A stretch of 64,000 nucleotides of DNA from an uncultured Lachnospiraceae bacterium. GTDB lineage: Bacteria > Bacillota > Clostridia > Lachnospirales > Lachnospiraceae. The notes under the pieces are model-generated. The model was given only the letters and a program-made list of their open reading frames with translations, made no database searches and was not told the DNA's origin. Shown here in pieces: positions 17,185 through 25,721 of the stretch (position 1 is its first letter; each line of letters begins with the position of its first letter). The stretch spans positions 1-64,000 of the forward strand of contig CAMKQH010000002.1 in assembly GCA_946414885.1 (NCBI GenBank). The letters are read 5' to 3'. The translations under genes were made by a program, and so were the position numbers.

Positions 17185-18846
17185 ATGGATGAACGTGACA
17201 ACAAAAAATCAAATATCGGGCTAGGTATTTTATTATTTGTTGCGGCTTTACTTTTTATTCACGTCGTGATAAGATTGCCGTCAGCCACTGAAATACAGAA
17301 AAATCAAAACGAGCAAAAGGAGCTTGAAGAGACCGAAACTTATGGCGATAAAAAGCGCCCGGAATTATGGAGAGAGCTGGAAAAAGGCGGTTGGATCACG
17401 TTCTCTTACAATTACGATCCGAGCGGGAAGAAGATGAGATCTATGTACGAGTATGTCTTGGATAATTATGACGGCGTATATAAATTTTACTGTTATCGCT
17501 ACGCGCTAGGCAGAGGAACGGAGACATTGGCCGACTGCTCTTTTTCCAGTGATGTTTGGCAAAAGCTGCTGGAGCTGGTCTTGGAAGGAGAAATCCTGGA
17601 AGACGTGGGTGAAAAATATGTCAGGGGTGAATCAGGCGGGAATAAGACTTATCCCAAAATACTGACAATTAACAGAAAACACTATTCTTCCGGGAACAGC
17701 AGTGAAATAGAGGAATTCTTTTATAATTTGGCGCTGCAGGCTGGAGTGGACGAGGAAGAACTTCATTGGGACAAACGCGTGGATGACGCAATCATTGAGA
17801 ATAAGGCCGAAGTGACAAATCTGCACGGCGACTTTGTGGTCAGTGAGATCAACATTCTTCAAAACGAGGAAAAAGAAAAGCTTGAAAAGTTTCTGAGGAG
17901 TAAGTATGAGGAGACTGGCATCCGGATGTATCTGTTGTTAAGCGATACCAGTGACGAGCAAGCACTCTTGAGCAAGACGGACGAGCTTTTGGCCAGGGCG
18001 ACGTCACCTGGCATGGTGTTTGGGCTGACGGCGACGCAGGATCATTGGGTGTTCCGTTTCCGCAGGGCGAAGGATCACGAGACGCAGCTAAAGGAGCGAT
18101 ATAAGGAAATCGGTGACGTTTACAATAAAGTGAAAACTTCACTGTACGATAAATTGGAGGCAGCCGTTAACAAGGCATATCGCTTGTATGAAAACGAAGA
18201 CGATCCCTCTGCCGTGTTGGTGGCATATTTTTCGTGCACGGGGACGACGAAGGGCGTTGCCGAGAAGATTGCCGCCATTACCGGCGCAAATCTTTATGAG
18301 ATCGAAGCCGAAGAAACTTATACTGAGGAAGCGCTGAATTGGAAGGATGCGGAGTCCAGGACGACAATGGAGCAAAATGATCCCGACGTACGGCCGGGAA
18401 TCAAGGGTGAAGCGGTGAACCTGGATGGATATCAGGTCATCTTTATCGGGTATCCCATATGGTGGGGGCAGGAGCCGCGCATTATGGATACCTTTGTGGA
18501 AAAATATGATTTTGAAGGCATTACGCTGATTCCGTTTTGTACCTCCGACGAAAGCGGCATTGGCGAGAGCGGAGAGAAGCTGGAAGCCATTGCTGGTTCG
18601 GGAACCTGGCTGGAAGGCGCGCGGTTCGGCGGAGGCGAGAGCGAAGAAGAACTGCGAGAATGGATTCAGAGCATGATAAGCCTTGAGACGGAAGAGGAAG
18701 TGACTGAGGAAGTAACCGAGGAAGCAACTGGGGATGCGACCGGGGAAGCGACTGAGGAAGTAACCGAGGAAGTGACTGAGGACGCGACTGAGGAAACGGC
18801 AGGCGAAGCATCTGACGAGGCGGCGGATGCTGACTTAACGGATTAG
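17185..18846 (+). CDS. Membrane-anchored flavodoxin-like protein with Thr/Glu repeat tail
   Basis: A 553-residue protein. Residues 1-35 give a single N-terminal membrane segment (GLGILLFVAALLFIHVVI). Residues about 40-340 are unassigned, with a TPM-like stretch (NILQNEEKEKLEKFLRSKYE). Residues about 342-500 form a flavodoxin fold with the FMN phosphate loop SCTGTTKG (Ser350) and YPIWWGQEPRI. The tail from about 505 is a degenerate EVTEEATG repeat of low complexity. GAGGGAGG precedes ATG 17185. The topology suggests the flavin domain could face outward, which would be unusual; it could also be cytoplasmic. Confidence 0.75.
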   Translation: MDERDNKKSNIGLGILLFVAALLFIHVVIRLPSATEIQKNQNEQKELEETETYGDKKRPELWRELEKGGWITFSYNYDPSGKKMRSMYEYVLDNYDGVYKFYCYRYALGRGTETLADCSFSSDVWQKLLELVLEGEILEDVGEKYVRGESGGNKTYPKILTINRKHYSSGNSSEIEEFFYNLALQAGVDEEELHWDKRVDDAIIENKAEVTNLHGDFVVSEINILQNEEKEKLEKFLRSKYEETGIRMYLLLSDTSDEQALLSKTDELLARATSPGMVFGLTATQDHWVFRFRRAKDHETQLKERYKEIGDVYNKVKTSLYDKLEAAVNKAYRLYENEDDPSAVLVAYFSCTGTTKGVAEKIAAITGANLYEIEAEETYTEEALNWKDAESRTTMEQNDPDVRPGIKGEAVNLDGYQVIFIGYPIWWGQEPRIMDTFVEKYDFEGITLIPFCTSDESGIGESGEKLEAIAGSGTWLEGARFGGGESEEELREWIQSMISLETEEEVTEEVTEEATGDATGEATEEVTEEVTEDATEETAGEASDEAADADLTD

Positions 18847-18867
18847 GTGAATGGAGGGAACGGACGT

Positions 18868-19317
18868 ATGAAAGCGATAAACAAGAAATTGTTATTGGCG
18901 CTTGGCGTTGTGGCGGCTGGCGCAGTCGTGGTTAGCGTGGCGAAGGAATTGGATGAAAAGCTGGAAGAGCTTCCCAAGACGGAATCACCGGAAAGGAAGG
19001 ATCGTAACGGACGCACCATGACGGGGAAGACCTATTATGAGGACGATGCGTATATGCTTTATGACGTAACGTATTATTTGGCTTTATACAATAAAGTGAC
19101 GGATCGCACCTATTACATGCAATGTCATTCCTATGGCCCGCAGACCTATATTGCGAACGAGCGCGGAGACGAATGTACCCTCAGCAACGGATTTGTTCTT
19201 GAGGACGTGGAAAAGGCCATTGCGGAGGGCAGAACGATTGTGAACTATGGCGAAGAGTATTCTCCCAGACAGTGGTGCGATTACATCGTCCGCGTGGCTG
19301 ATGAAAACAAACTGTGA
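18868..19317 (+). CDS. Exported or membrane-anchored protein, unknown
   Basis: A 149-residue protein with an N-terminal hydrophobic segment (KKLLLALGVVAAGAVVVSVA) and a soluble part rich in Tyr and acidic residues (TYYEDDAYMLYDVTYYLALY). The ribosome binding site GGAGGG supports ATG 18868. It lies between the flavodoxin-like gene (21 bp) and the GH-like gene (14 bp), so it is probably in the same operon. No family recognised. Confidence 0.6.
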   Translation: MKAINKKLLLALGVVAAGAVVVSVAKELDEKLEELPKTESPERKDRNGRTMTGKTYYEDDAYMLYDVTYYLALYNKVTDRTYYMQCHSYGPQTYIANERGDECTLSNGFVLEDVEKAIAEGRTIVNYGEEYSPRQWCDYIVRVADENKL

Positions 19318-19331
19318 GGTAACGTTAAACC

Positions 19332-21587
19332 ATGGGAGCATTCCGGAAAATGAGTAAACGAAAATTAGGATATATTGCATATGCGGGCATTGCGTTTGTA
19401 TTGCTTTTATTTGCACTGGTTACGGGCATGGACGCAAGAAAAATGACGAGGCAGAAGGAACCTAATGCAGGTGCCGCTCAGGAGGAGAAGACGATTTTTA
19501 TTGGCGGCGTGCCCATTGGCGATTACGTGATCCTTGCACGCGGCGTGGCCAGTGCACCCGCGGAGCATTTGAATGATTACGTGGAAATGGTGAGCGGCGA
19601 GAGGTTAAAGATCCAGGCCTTTGGCTCTGCAGAGAAATCCATTAAAGTGGTTAAGGATACCTCGATGACTCCCGGTCAGTCCGGAATCAGCATCATCGGT
19701 GGGAACGTTACGATCTCCGGTTGTAATGGTGAGGAGATTGAAAAGCAGGTCCGGATCTTTGCAAATGCGTATCTTGGAATCGCTTTTGCGGGTGAGGACA
19801 GGGAGCACGTTCTAAAGCAGGACGGCAGCGAAATTCACGTTCCGGCGCAGGTGCGTGACGTGAGGATGATTTATGACGAAGGGGTCGCAACGCAAGACCG
19901 CGAAAGCGCTTGGAATGAAAAGCGCGAGCCCATCATCTGCCTCTGGAAGACGGATGCGCCGCGCGGGGTGACGCAAAATCCTGCAACTTCCTTAAAGTGC
20001 GAGCTTTTATCCTACTCGGACGATCAGCTCTACACCTACGTAAAGATGATGAAGAGCATTGGTTACACGGGGATCCAGGTGACGGACATGTGCTCTGCCT
20101 GGGCATATTATGGCAATTATGAGTTCGTGCATGACAGGATCCGTTTTATGGCGGACGCCGCACATTCCCTTGGCATGGATTTTACGCTTTGGGTCTGGGG
20201 CGCGGAGTTTGACGGTTATCGCTGGACGGACGACACCGTGGATTATTATGCCAATTATACCTATGCGAAGGCGTTTGAGAATCCGGCCGCGCTTCGCACC
20301 TTTGAGAAATATTATTCGATCTATGCGGAGCTGGCCGATTGCTGTGACCGGGTGATCGCACATTATAATGACCCTGGGAACTTGAATACGACGGAAGAGA
20401 TTGCTTATTTTGCAAAGATTTTGCGGGAGAAATTCCGTGCGGTCAATCCTGACGTGAATTTTGGCGTGAGCTGCTACACGCATGAAATCGACGTGCGTGA
20501 GATCAGCAATCTTATGGGCGGCGACGTGACGGTTTATCTCGGCGCCCGCACGAAGAAGGACGCCACCTGGTCTTACGAGAGAGGCCTTTGCCGCGACGAC
20601 AAGATTGATTTTGGCATCTGGTCCTGGAATCTCACGGAGCAGGAGATCGACCAGCTTGCAATGATGAACGTCAACGCAAACCTGATCAAGGACGTGTATC
20701 TGCGCACTGCGGAACAGGACCCCGTCGCAAAGCCCTCCTATTGGAGTGAGATGGATTCCTATCACGTATTAAACGTCTTTTCCCATTATTGCGCGGCAAA
20801 TCTGTTGATCGACCCGGCCCTTGCTCCGGAAGAATTGCTGTATGAGGCTTCGCTCAAGGTGGTTGGCTCAGACTATGCGGAAAAACTGTTTCAGACGCTT
20901 CTGCTCATTGAGGACGCCAGAACTGGATCAAGTTGGGAGACATTTAAGTGTGAAAGTGAAGATTATTTGTTATTAAGTGATGAATATCCTGCGGCAGATA
21001 TCATGGTACGCGCAAATGAGTGTTTGGGTTATTTGGATGAGATGATCCGCGCGGACCTGCAGACGAATGAGATTCCGCTTCCCATGAGCGTAACGGAGCT
21101 TTTGGAACTGATCAAGCCCCACGTGCAACAGATCTATGAGTTTGCAAAGTTTCGCAATCGCCTGAACGAATTGTACGTGGAGGCAGAGGGAGGCGTATCC
21201 AAGATTCAACTCCAGCTTTGGCTCTCGGATATCGCAAAGCCCATCCCGGAATACAACGTGATCGTCGGGGTGTGGGGAATTCCGGAGGCGAGGGCGCAGT
21301 ACGAGCTTATGGAGAGATTCTGCAAGAACTATGACCTTCCCGTGCCTCAGGATCCCACCTTTATCTACTACCGCAAGTTAAAGATCTATAACGAATTCGT
21401 GACGTGGCAGAGAAAGAGCAAGAGCCGCGTGGTATTTGCCAAGGGCGGTTTCCAGTGGTCCGTGGCCTATGGCCTGGAAGAGACCATAAGACTAACCCGG
21501 CAGCTGGTGGACGAGGGCCTTCTGACGGAGCTGGACAACGGCCTTGTCTATGTCACAAACTGGAGGAACTACCGCTTTGACGATTAA
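19332..21587 (+). CDS. Membrane-anchored GH67/DUF4838-like glycosidase
   Basis: A 751-residue protein with an N-terminal membrane anchor (about residues 15-33). A small alpha/beta domain (about 50-170) resembles the N-terminal domain of alpha-glucuronidases (HLNDYVEMVSGERLKIQ). A TIM-barrel-like region (about 195-480) carries YTGIQVTDMCSAWAYYG, MDFTLWVWGAEFDGYRW and FGVSCYTHE, and the tail is helical. The architecture resembles GH67/DUF4838 proteins but I cannot confirm the catalytic acids. ATG 19332 is chosen with GAGGTAA upstream; ATG 19350 is possible. It may act on glucuronosyl polysaccharides at the surface. Confidence 0.6.
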   Translation: MGAFRKMSKRKLGYIAYAGIAFVLLLFALVTGMDARKMTRQKEPNAGAAQEEKTIFIGGVPIGDYVILARGVASAPAEHLNDYVEMVSGERLKIQAFGSAEKSIKVVKDTSMTPGQSGISIIGGNVTISGCNGEEIEKQVRIFANAYLGIAFAGEDREHVLKQDGSEIHVPAQVRDVRMIYDEGVATQDRESAWNEKREPIICLWKTDAPRGVTQNPATSLKCELLSYSDDQLYTYVKMMKSIGYTGIQVTDMCSAWAYYGNYEFVHDRIRFMADAAHSLGMDFTLWVWGAEFDGYRWTDDTVDYYANYTYAKAFENPAALRTFEKYYSIYAELADCCDRVIAHYNDPGNLNTTEEIAYFAKILREKFRAVNPDVNFGVSCYTHEIDVREISNLMGGDVTVYLGARTKKDATWSYERGLCRDDKIDFGIWSWNLTEQEIDQLAMMNVNANLIKDVYLRTAEQDPVAKPSYWSEMDSYHVLNVFSHYCAANLLIDPALAPEELLYEASLKVVGSDYAEKLFQTLLLIEDARTGSSWETFKCESEDYLLLSDEYPAADIMVRANECLGYLDEMIRADLQTNEIPLPMSVTELLELIKPHVQQIYEFAKFRNRLNELYVEAEGGVSKIQLQLWLSDIAKPIPEYNVIVGVWGIPEARAQYELMERFCKNYDLPVPQDPTFIYYRKLKIYNEFVTWQRKSKSRVVFAKGGFQWSVAYGLEETIRLTRQLVDEGLLTELDNGLVYVTNWRNYRFDD

Positions 21588-21743
21588 TGCGTCACTCAAT
21601 TCTAACGTGGCACGTTACGCAAACGTGACGTTCTTGTTAGATTTGAAGAAAGATCTGTTAGGAGAAGCAATGGAATGAAATGGCGCTTTCCCGTATACTG
21701 AGATCATCAAGAAGATGATGAAGCGATGCGGGAGGTGCTTAAT

Positions 21744-22331
21744 ATGATTTGGATCAACAGTATTATGGATGGAGCAGGACTGTTTGTGAAATACGTGGGA
21801 CCTGCGTTTGTAATTATAGAACTGGTAAAAATGATGATCACCAAAAAATTCAGGGTGGCAGATTTTCTGCTGTGGGGCGCATTTCTGTTTTACCTCTGCT
21901 GCGTGTTCGCGCTTGTTTTTCTTCCTCTTCCCAGCGTGGAAGAAGCGCTGCATTTAACGCGCCAGGTGGAGCTGATGCCTCTGCACTGTCTCACGGACAT
22001 GGCAAAGAAGCCCGTAAGGGGAACGTTCCTTATTGTGTTTAACGTTTTGATGACCGTGCCCTTTGGCATGTTTCTCCGTTATCATTTTGGCATGGATGCA
22101 AAGAGGGTTTTGCTCTACAGCCTGGCCCTGACCACCTTGATCGAGTTTGGTCAGTTCAGCGGTCTTTTCTTTCTCTTCAAAGGCTCTTATCGCCTTTTCG
22201 AGATTGACGACCTGATTCTCAACACCCTTGGCGGCATGCTGGGTTATCTTATGACCTGCAAGGCTGAGAAGTGGATTCCTGCCAGGAGAAAGTCTTACGT
22301 AACGGTAAAGCTTGTGGCGGCGAAGGCATAA
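21744..22331 (+). CDS. VanZ-like membrane protein
   Basis: A 195-residue integral membrane protein with four or five membrane segments. It has the VanZ-family pattern of an N-terminal membrane hairpin, FNVLMTVPFGMFLRY, then TTLIEFGQFSGLF and FEIDDLILNTLGGMLGYL. VanZ itself lowers teicoplanin susceptibility in enterococci; chromosomal relatives are common and mostly unstudied. GGAGGTGC supports ATG 21744. A TATACT (21694-21699) may be its -10 element. Confidence 0.85.
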   Translation: MIWINSIMDGAGLFVKYVGPAFVIIELVKMMITKKFRVADFLLWGAFLFYLCCVFALVFLPLPSVEEALHLTRQVELMPLHCLTDMAKKPVRGTFLIVFNVLMTVPFGMFLRYHFGMDAKRVLLYSLALTTLIEFGQFSGLFFLFKGSYRLFEIDDLILNTLGGMLGYLMTCKAEKWIPARRKSYVTVKLVAAKA

Positions 22332-22364
22332 ACTAAATCTTTTCTTAAAGAATCCTTAAAAGCC

Positions 22365-22425
22365 TTGAAGAGCAAGGAAATGGTTGCTATAATGAAAGCC
22401 TGCGGGGGGAATCTGCAGGCTTTTT
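22365..22425 (+). promoter_or_regulatory. Promoter followed at once by a terminator-like hairpin
   Basis: TTGAAG (22365-22370) and TATAAT (22388-22393) are 17 bp apart. Immediately downstream AAAGCCTGC (22395-22403) pairs with GCAGGCTTT (22415-22423) and ends in T5, 22 bp before the next start codon. It may end the VanZ transcript and also form the 5' end of the next mRNA. Confidence 0.7.
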
Positions 22426-22446
22426 GCATGGATTAGGTCGGAAAAC

Positions 22447-23523
22447 ATGGAACGGAAACCAACGGAATTAAAATCCAAAAAGAAATTAAATAAAAACTTT
22501 ATCTGGGCATTGGTTTCGGCAATACTTGCGGTATTGACGATCCGTATTGTCTTGAAATACAACAAGGACATGTCATTGGGTGATCTTATGGACGTGATCG
22601 CGTCCGCCAATCTGCCCCTTTTGGCGCTTGGCGTCGTATCCTCCGCCTTGTTTGTCTGGTTTGAAGCGGTGGCACTTCGCGTGATATTGCGTCATGCAAA
22701 ATATCCCAGGGGCAGGAAGCAGTGTCTTTTATACAGTGCGTCGGACATCTATTTCTCAGGGATCACGCCCTCGGCGACGGGCGGCCAGCCTGCCAGCGCC
22801 TTCTTTATGGTGCAGGACGGAATACCGGGCGGCATGGCGACGGCGGTATTAGTGCTAAATCTGATGATGTACACTGCCTCCATCATATTCCTGGGAGGGG
22901 TCTCGGTGATCATTAGGCCCTACGCCTTTTTGGAATTTGGCATCGCGTCGAAAATATTGATCGGCATTGGATTTGTGGGATTATCCCTTCTGGCCGTGGC
23001 GTTTTTTATCTTGCTGAAAAAGGAAGACTTGATCTTCAAGCCCTTGTCCATGCTCATCACGTTCCTTTGTGACAAAGGAATAATGAAGGGAAAAGAGCAT
23101 AAACTGGAGAAGATGGCGAAGGTACGGGATGATTACGCGAGATGTTCCTCGCTGATCTCCGGTGACAGAAAAATTCTTCTTGGCGCTTTTTTTTGGAACT
23201 GTGTCCAGAGAACGTGCCAGATGATCGTGCCGATGCTGGTTTACGCCGCCCTCGGCGGACAGGCGGGGAAAATGGTGATGGTTTTTGCAAAGCAGTGCCT
23301 TATTGCCATTGGCTATAATTTTATTCCGATTCCCGGAGGCATGGGAATTTCGGATTACTTAATGTTTGACGGTTTTGACGGCATGATGGGCGAGCAGATG
23401 GCATTAAACGTGGAGCTGATCAGCCGCGGGATCACCTTTTACGTCTGCGTTACGGCCAGCGGCATTTTTACGCTGATCGGATACCTTTGGGGAAAACGCG
23501 GCGACAAGCAAAGAGAAGCGTAG
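22447..23523 (+). CDS. Lysylphosphatidylglycerol synthase/flippase-like membrane protein (UPF0104)
   Basis: A 358-residue polytopic protein with seven to eight membrane segments and family signatures SATGGQPASAFFMVQD (about residues 101-116) and PIPGGMGISDYLM (about 295-310). This LPG_synthase_TM family covers the flippase half of MprF and stand-alone homologues without the aminoacyltransferase domain. It could modify or move membrane lipids and so affect resistance to cationic peptides. After its UAG stop the same frame stays open through a Lys/Arg-rich tandem repeat into the next gene. Confidence 0.85.
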   Translation: MERKPTELKSKKKLNKNFIWALVSAILAVLTIRIVLKYNKDMSLGDLMDVIASANLPLLALGVVSSALFVWFEAVALRVILRHAKYPRGRKQCLLYSASDIYFSGITPSATGGQPASAFFMVQDGIPGGMATAVLVLNLMMYTASIIFLGGVSVIIRPYAFLEFGIASKILIGIGFVGLSLLAVAFFILLKKEDLIFKPLSMLITFLCDKGIMKGKEHKLEKMAKVRDDYARCSSLISGDRKILLGAFFWNCVQRTCQMIVPMLVYAALGGQAGKMVMVFAKQCLIAIGYNFIPIPGGMGISDYLMFDGFDGMMGEQMALNVELISRGITFYVCVTASGIFTLIGYLWGKRGDKQREA

Positions 23524-23611
23524 AAAAGCAGGAAACATAAAAAACGGGAAACCCGGAAAAGCAGGAAACGTAAAAAACGGGAAACATGGAAAAGCAGGAA
23601 ACATAGAGAAG
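23522..23611 (+). repeat. 33-bp tandem repeat (2.7 copies)
   Basis: Units at 23522-23554, 23555-23587 and 23588-23611 share the core GGAAAAGCAGGAAAC. The unit is 11 codons, and the frame shared by both flanking genes reads through it without stops as a basic peptide (KSRKHKKRETR-like). It starts at the stop codon of the upstream gene. Confidence 0.9.
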
Positions 23612-23637
23612 CACGACGAATGGAAAGGAGATTGGAC

Positions 23638-24135
23638 ATGGAGTTTACGATGGACGTTTTTCAGCAGTTTGACAAGAAGTGGGCGTTGCTCACTGCAGGA
23701 ACCGCGGAGGATTTTAACATGATGACGATCAGTTGGGGCGGGCTTGGAACGATCTGGGGAAAGCCCGTTGCGACAACCTACGTCCGCACCTCAAGATACA
23801 CGCACGAATACATGGACAAGAATGAGTATTTCACGATCAGCTTCTTCCCGGAGGAATACCGGAAGGTACTTGGCGTCCTCGGCGCAAAGTCCGGCCGCAA
23901 CATGGATAAGATGCATGACAGTGGCTTGAAGGCAAAGAAGGTTGCGGTGGACGACGCATCCGGCGCAGAGACGATCACGTTTGAAAAGGCTGAAATCACG
24001 CTTGTGTGCAGAAAGCTCTATATGCAGAGAATGGATCCCGAAAACATTCTTGATGAAGGCTCAAAGGCCTTTTATAAAAACGCGGAGCCCCATGACGAAT
24101 ATATCGGTGAGGTCGTTGAGATCCTGCGAAAATAA
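23638..24135 (+). CDS. Flavin reductase-like FMN-binding protein
   Basis: A 165-residue single-domain protein of the flavin-reductase/flavoredoxin family. NMMTISWGGLGTIWGKPVAT lies near residue 25, RYTHEYMDKNEYFTISFF near 50 and EEYRKVLGVLGAKSGRNMDK near 75. Such proteins bind FMN and transfer electrons or reduce flavins in anaerobes. AAAGGAG supports ATG 23638. It is downstream of, and in frame with, the flippase-like gene across the tandem repeat. Confidence 0.88.
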   Translation: MEFTMDVFQQFDKKWALLTAGTAEDFNMMTISWGGLGTIWGKPVATTYVRTSRYTHEYMDKNEYFTISFFPEEYRKVLGVLGAKSGRNMDKMHDSGLKAKKVAVDDASGAETITFEKAEITLVCRKLYMQRMDPENILDEGSKAFYKNAEPHDEYIGEVVEILRK

Positions 24136-24208
24136 ATCTTGCAACCTATGGTAGAATAGACTTTTCTACAGACTCACGTTATAATGTGACAGAGCGGAAA
24201 AAAGCATG

Positions 24209-24246
24209 CCGCTTATCCCGTATCTAAACGGGGTAAGCGGTTTTTT
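24209..24246 (+). terminator. Hairpin with T-tract upstream of rtcB
   Basis: CCGCTTATCCCGT (24209-24221) pairs with ACGGGGTAAGCGG (24228-24240), one mismatch, followed by T6. A TATAAT at 24180-24185 lies just upstream, so it could be a terminator for the flavin reductase or a leader attenuator for rtcB. Confidence 0.8.
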
Positions 24247-24345
24247 GTTCATCCGGCAGGCGCAAATTGCGGCGAGCAGGTTGTTACGGTAAAGGCAGGT
24301 TGCCATGTCGCAGGCGGTTCGTCGCATGGAAAGCAGGTGAGTAGA

Positions 24346-25554
24346 ATGTTTGAAATAAAAGGAAAAATAAATACGGCGATCTGTTACGCAACGGTGGTCG
24401 AGGAGGAAGCCATCGAGCAGATCCGGCGCATGTGCGATTATGATTTTACGGAAGGGTCGAAGATCCGCATCATGCCCGACGTGCACGCCGGGAAGGGCTG
24501 CACCATCGGAACGACCATGACCGTGGCGGGAAAGGCCGTGCCCAACGTGGTGGGGGTGGATATCGGCTGCGGCATGTATACCGTGGAGCTTGGTAAGGCT
24601 GCAGTGGACTTTGAAAAATTTGACGAGGCGGCGCACTACGTTCCCTCCGGCATGAATATCTGGGAGGGCCGCACGGAGCGCTTTGACCTTGAGTCCCTTC
24701 GCTGCTACCGCGAGCTGAAAAACACGAAGTGGCTTGAGCGGAGTCTCGGCACCCTTGGCGGCGGAAATCACTTCATCGAGATCGACGAGGCGGTGGACGG
24801 CACGAAATATCTTGTGATCCACAGCGGAAGCAGAAACCTTGGCAAGCAGGTGGCAGAAATTTATCAGCAGCTCGCGATTGACCTCCACAAGGGAATTGGC
24901 GAATATCTGGAGATGCGCGAGGAGCTCATCCGCACAATGAAGGAGCAGGGACGCAGGGACGAGATCCAGGCGGCACTGAATCAGCTCAAGTGGGAGAAAT
25001 TCCATGGCGAGCCAGACATGCCTGCAGACCTTTGTTACCTGAGCGGCAAGTATCTGGATGATTATCTGCACGACGTGGAGATCTGCCAGCGCTTTGCCCG
25101 CAGAAACCGCGAAAAGATGGCAGAGGTATTGCTTGAGCGATCCGGTATGACCGGCAGCAATGCGTTCCACACCATCCACAACTACATCGACACGGAGGAG
25201 ATGATCCTTCGCAAGGGCGCCATCGCGGCGCACAAGGGCGAGAAGGTGTTGATCCCCATCAACATGCGTGACGGAAGCGTGCTTGCCATCGGCAAGGGGA
25301 ATCCCGAGTGGAATTATTCCGCACCTCACGGGGCAGGACGCGTCCTTTCCCGCACCATGGCAAAGAAATCCCTTTCCCTTGAGGAATACCGGGAGACCAT
25401 GAAGGGTGTCTACACGACTTCCGTAAACGAGAGCACGCTCGACGAGGCCCCCATGGCATACAAGTCCCTGGCGGACATCATCGACGTCATCAAGGAATCC
25501 GTCGACGTCATTGACGTCATGAAACCCGTCTATAATTTCAAGGCATCGGAATGA
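24346..25554 (+). CDS. rtcB: RtcB-family RNA ligase
   Basis: A 402-residue protein with all RtcB signatures: MPDVHAGKGCTIGTT, VGVDIGCGMY (Cys75, metal ligand), LGGGNHFIEID, VIHSGSRNLGKQVA and SAPHGAGRVLSR, where His328 should receive GMP. The family joins RNA 2',3'-cyclic phosphate or 3'-phosphate ends to 5'-OH ends using GTP and Mn2+. It is slightly shorter than E. coli RtcB (408). ATG 24346 follows GCAGGTGAG; GTG 24337 is in frame but less likely. No RtcA or archease is nearby. It is ended by a strong terminator. Confidence 0.93.
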   Translation: MFEIKGKINTAICYATVVEEEAIEQIRRMCDYDFTEGSKIRIMPDVHAGKGCTIGTTMTVAGKAVPNVVGVDIGCGMYTVELGKAAVDFEKFDEAAHYVPSGMNIWEGRTERFDLESLRCYRELKNTKWLERSLGTLGGGNHFIEIDEAVDGTKYLVIHSGSRNLGKQVAEIYQQLAIDLHKGIGEYLEMREELIRTMKEQGRRDEIQAALNQLKWEKFHGEPDMPADLCYLSGKYLDDYLHDVEICQRFARRNREKMAEVLLERSGMTGSNAFHTIHNYIDTEEMILRKGAIAAHKGEKVLIPINMRDGSVLAIGKGNPEWNYSAPHGAGRVLSRTMAKKSLSLEEYRETMKGVYTTSVNESTLDEAPMAYKSLADIIDVIKESVDVIDVMKPVYNFKASE

Positions 25555-25569
25555 ATTGGTGTGAAACTG

Positions 25570-25605
25570 ATCCCTGACTTGCTTCATTGCAAGTCAGGGA
25601 TTTTT
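25570..25605 (+). terminator. Rho-independent terminator of rtcB
   Basis: ATCCCTGACTTG (25570-25581) and CAAGTCAGGGAT (25590-25601) form a perfect 12-bp stem followed by T5. Confidence 0.93.
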
Positions 25606-25629
25606 GCAAGAAAATAAGACATAGGTGAG

Positions 25630-25658
25630 TTGAAATTTTGGCGCAAAAATGGTATGAT
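25630..25658 (+). promoter_or_regulatory. Promoter (TTGAAA-17-TATGAT) for alpha-glucuronidase
   Basis: TTGAAA at 25630-25635 and TATGAT at 25653-25658, 17 bp apart, 64 bp before the start codon. Confidence 0.75.
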
Positions 25659-25721
25659 AAATTGATATTTTGCGGAGTTTTCAAAGCAACGCAAAATACT
25701 TGAAGGAAAAAGGAGAATGAT

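Noticed and set aside
21601..21641. Possible structured RNA with nested ACGT-rich arms
   Set aside because: Short arms explained by the general ACGT richness; no T-tract or known riboswitch core.
23522..23611. Possible CRISPR or operator array
   Set aside because: Contiguous 33-bp tandem units without spacers and no cas genes nearby.
24166..25587. 473-codon open frame on the minus strand over rtcB
   Set aside because: It is the antisense of rtcB, whose plus-strand motifs are complete. No ribosome binding site or family match.
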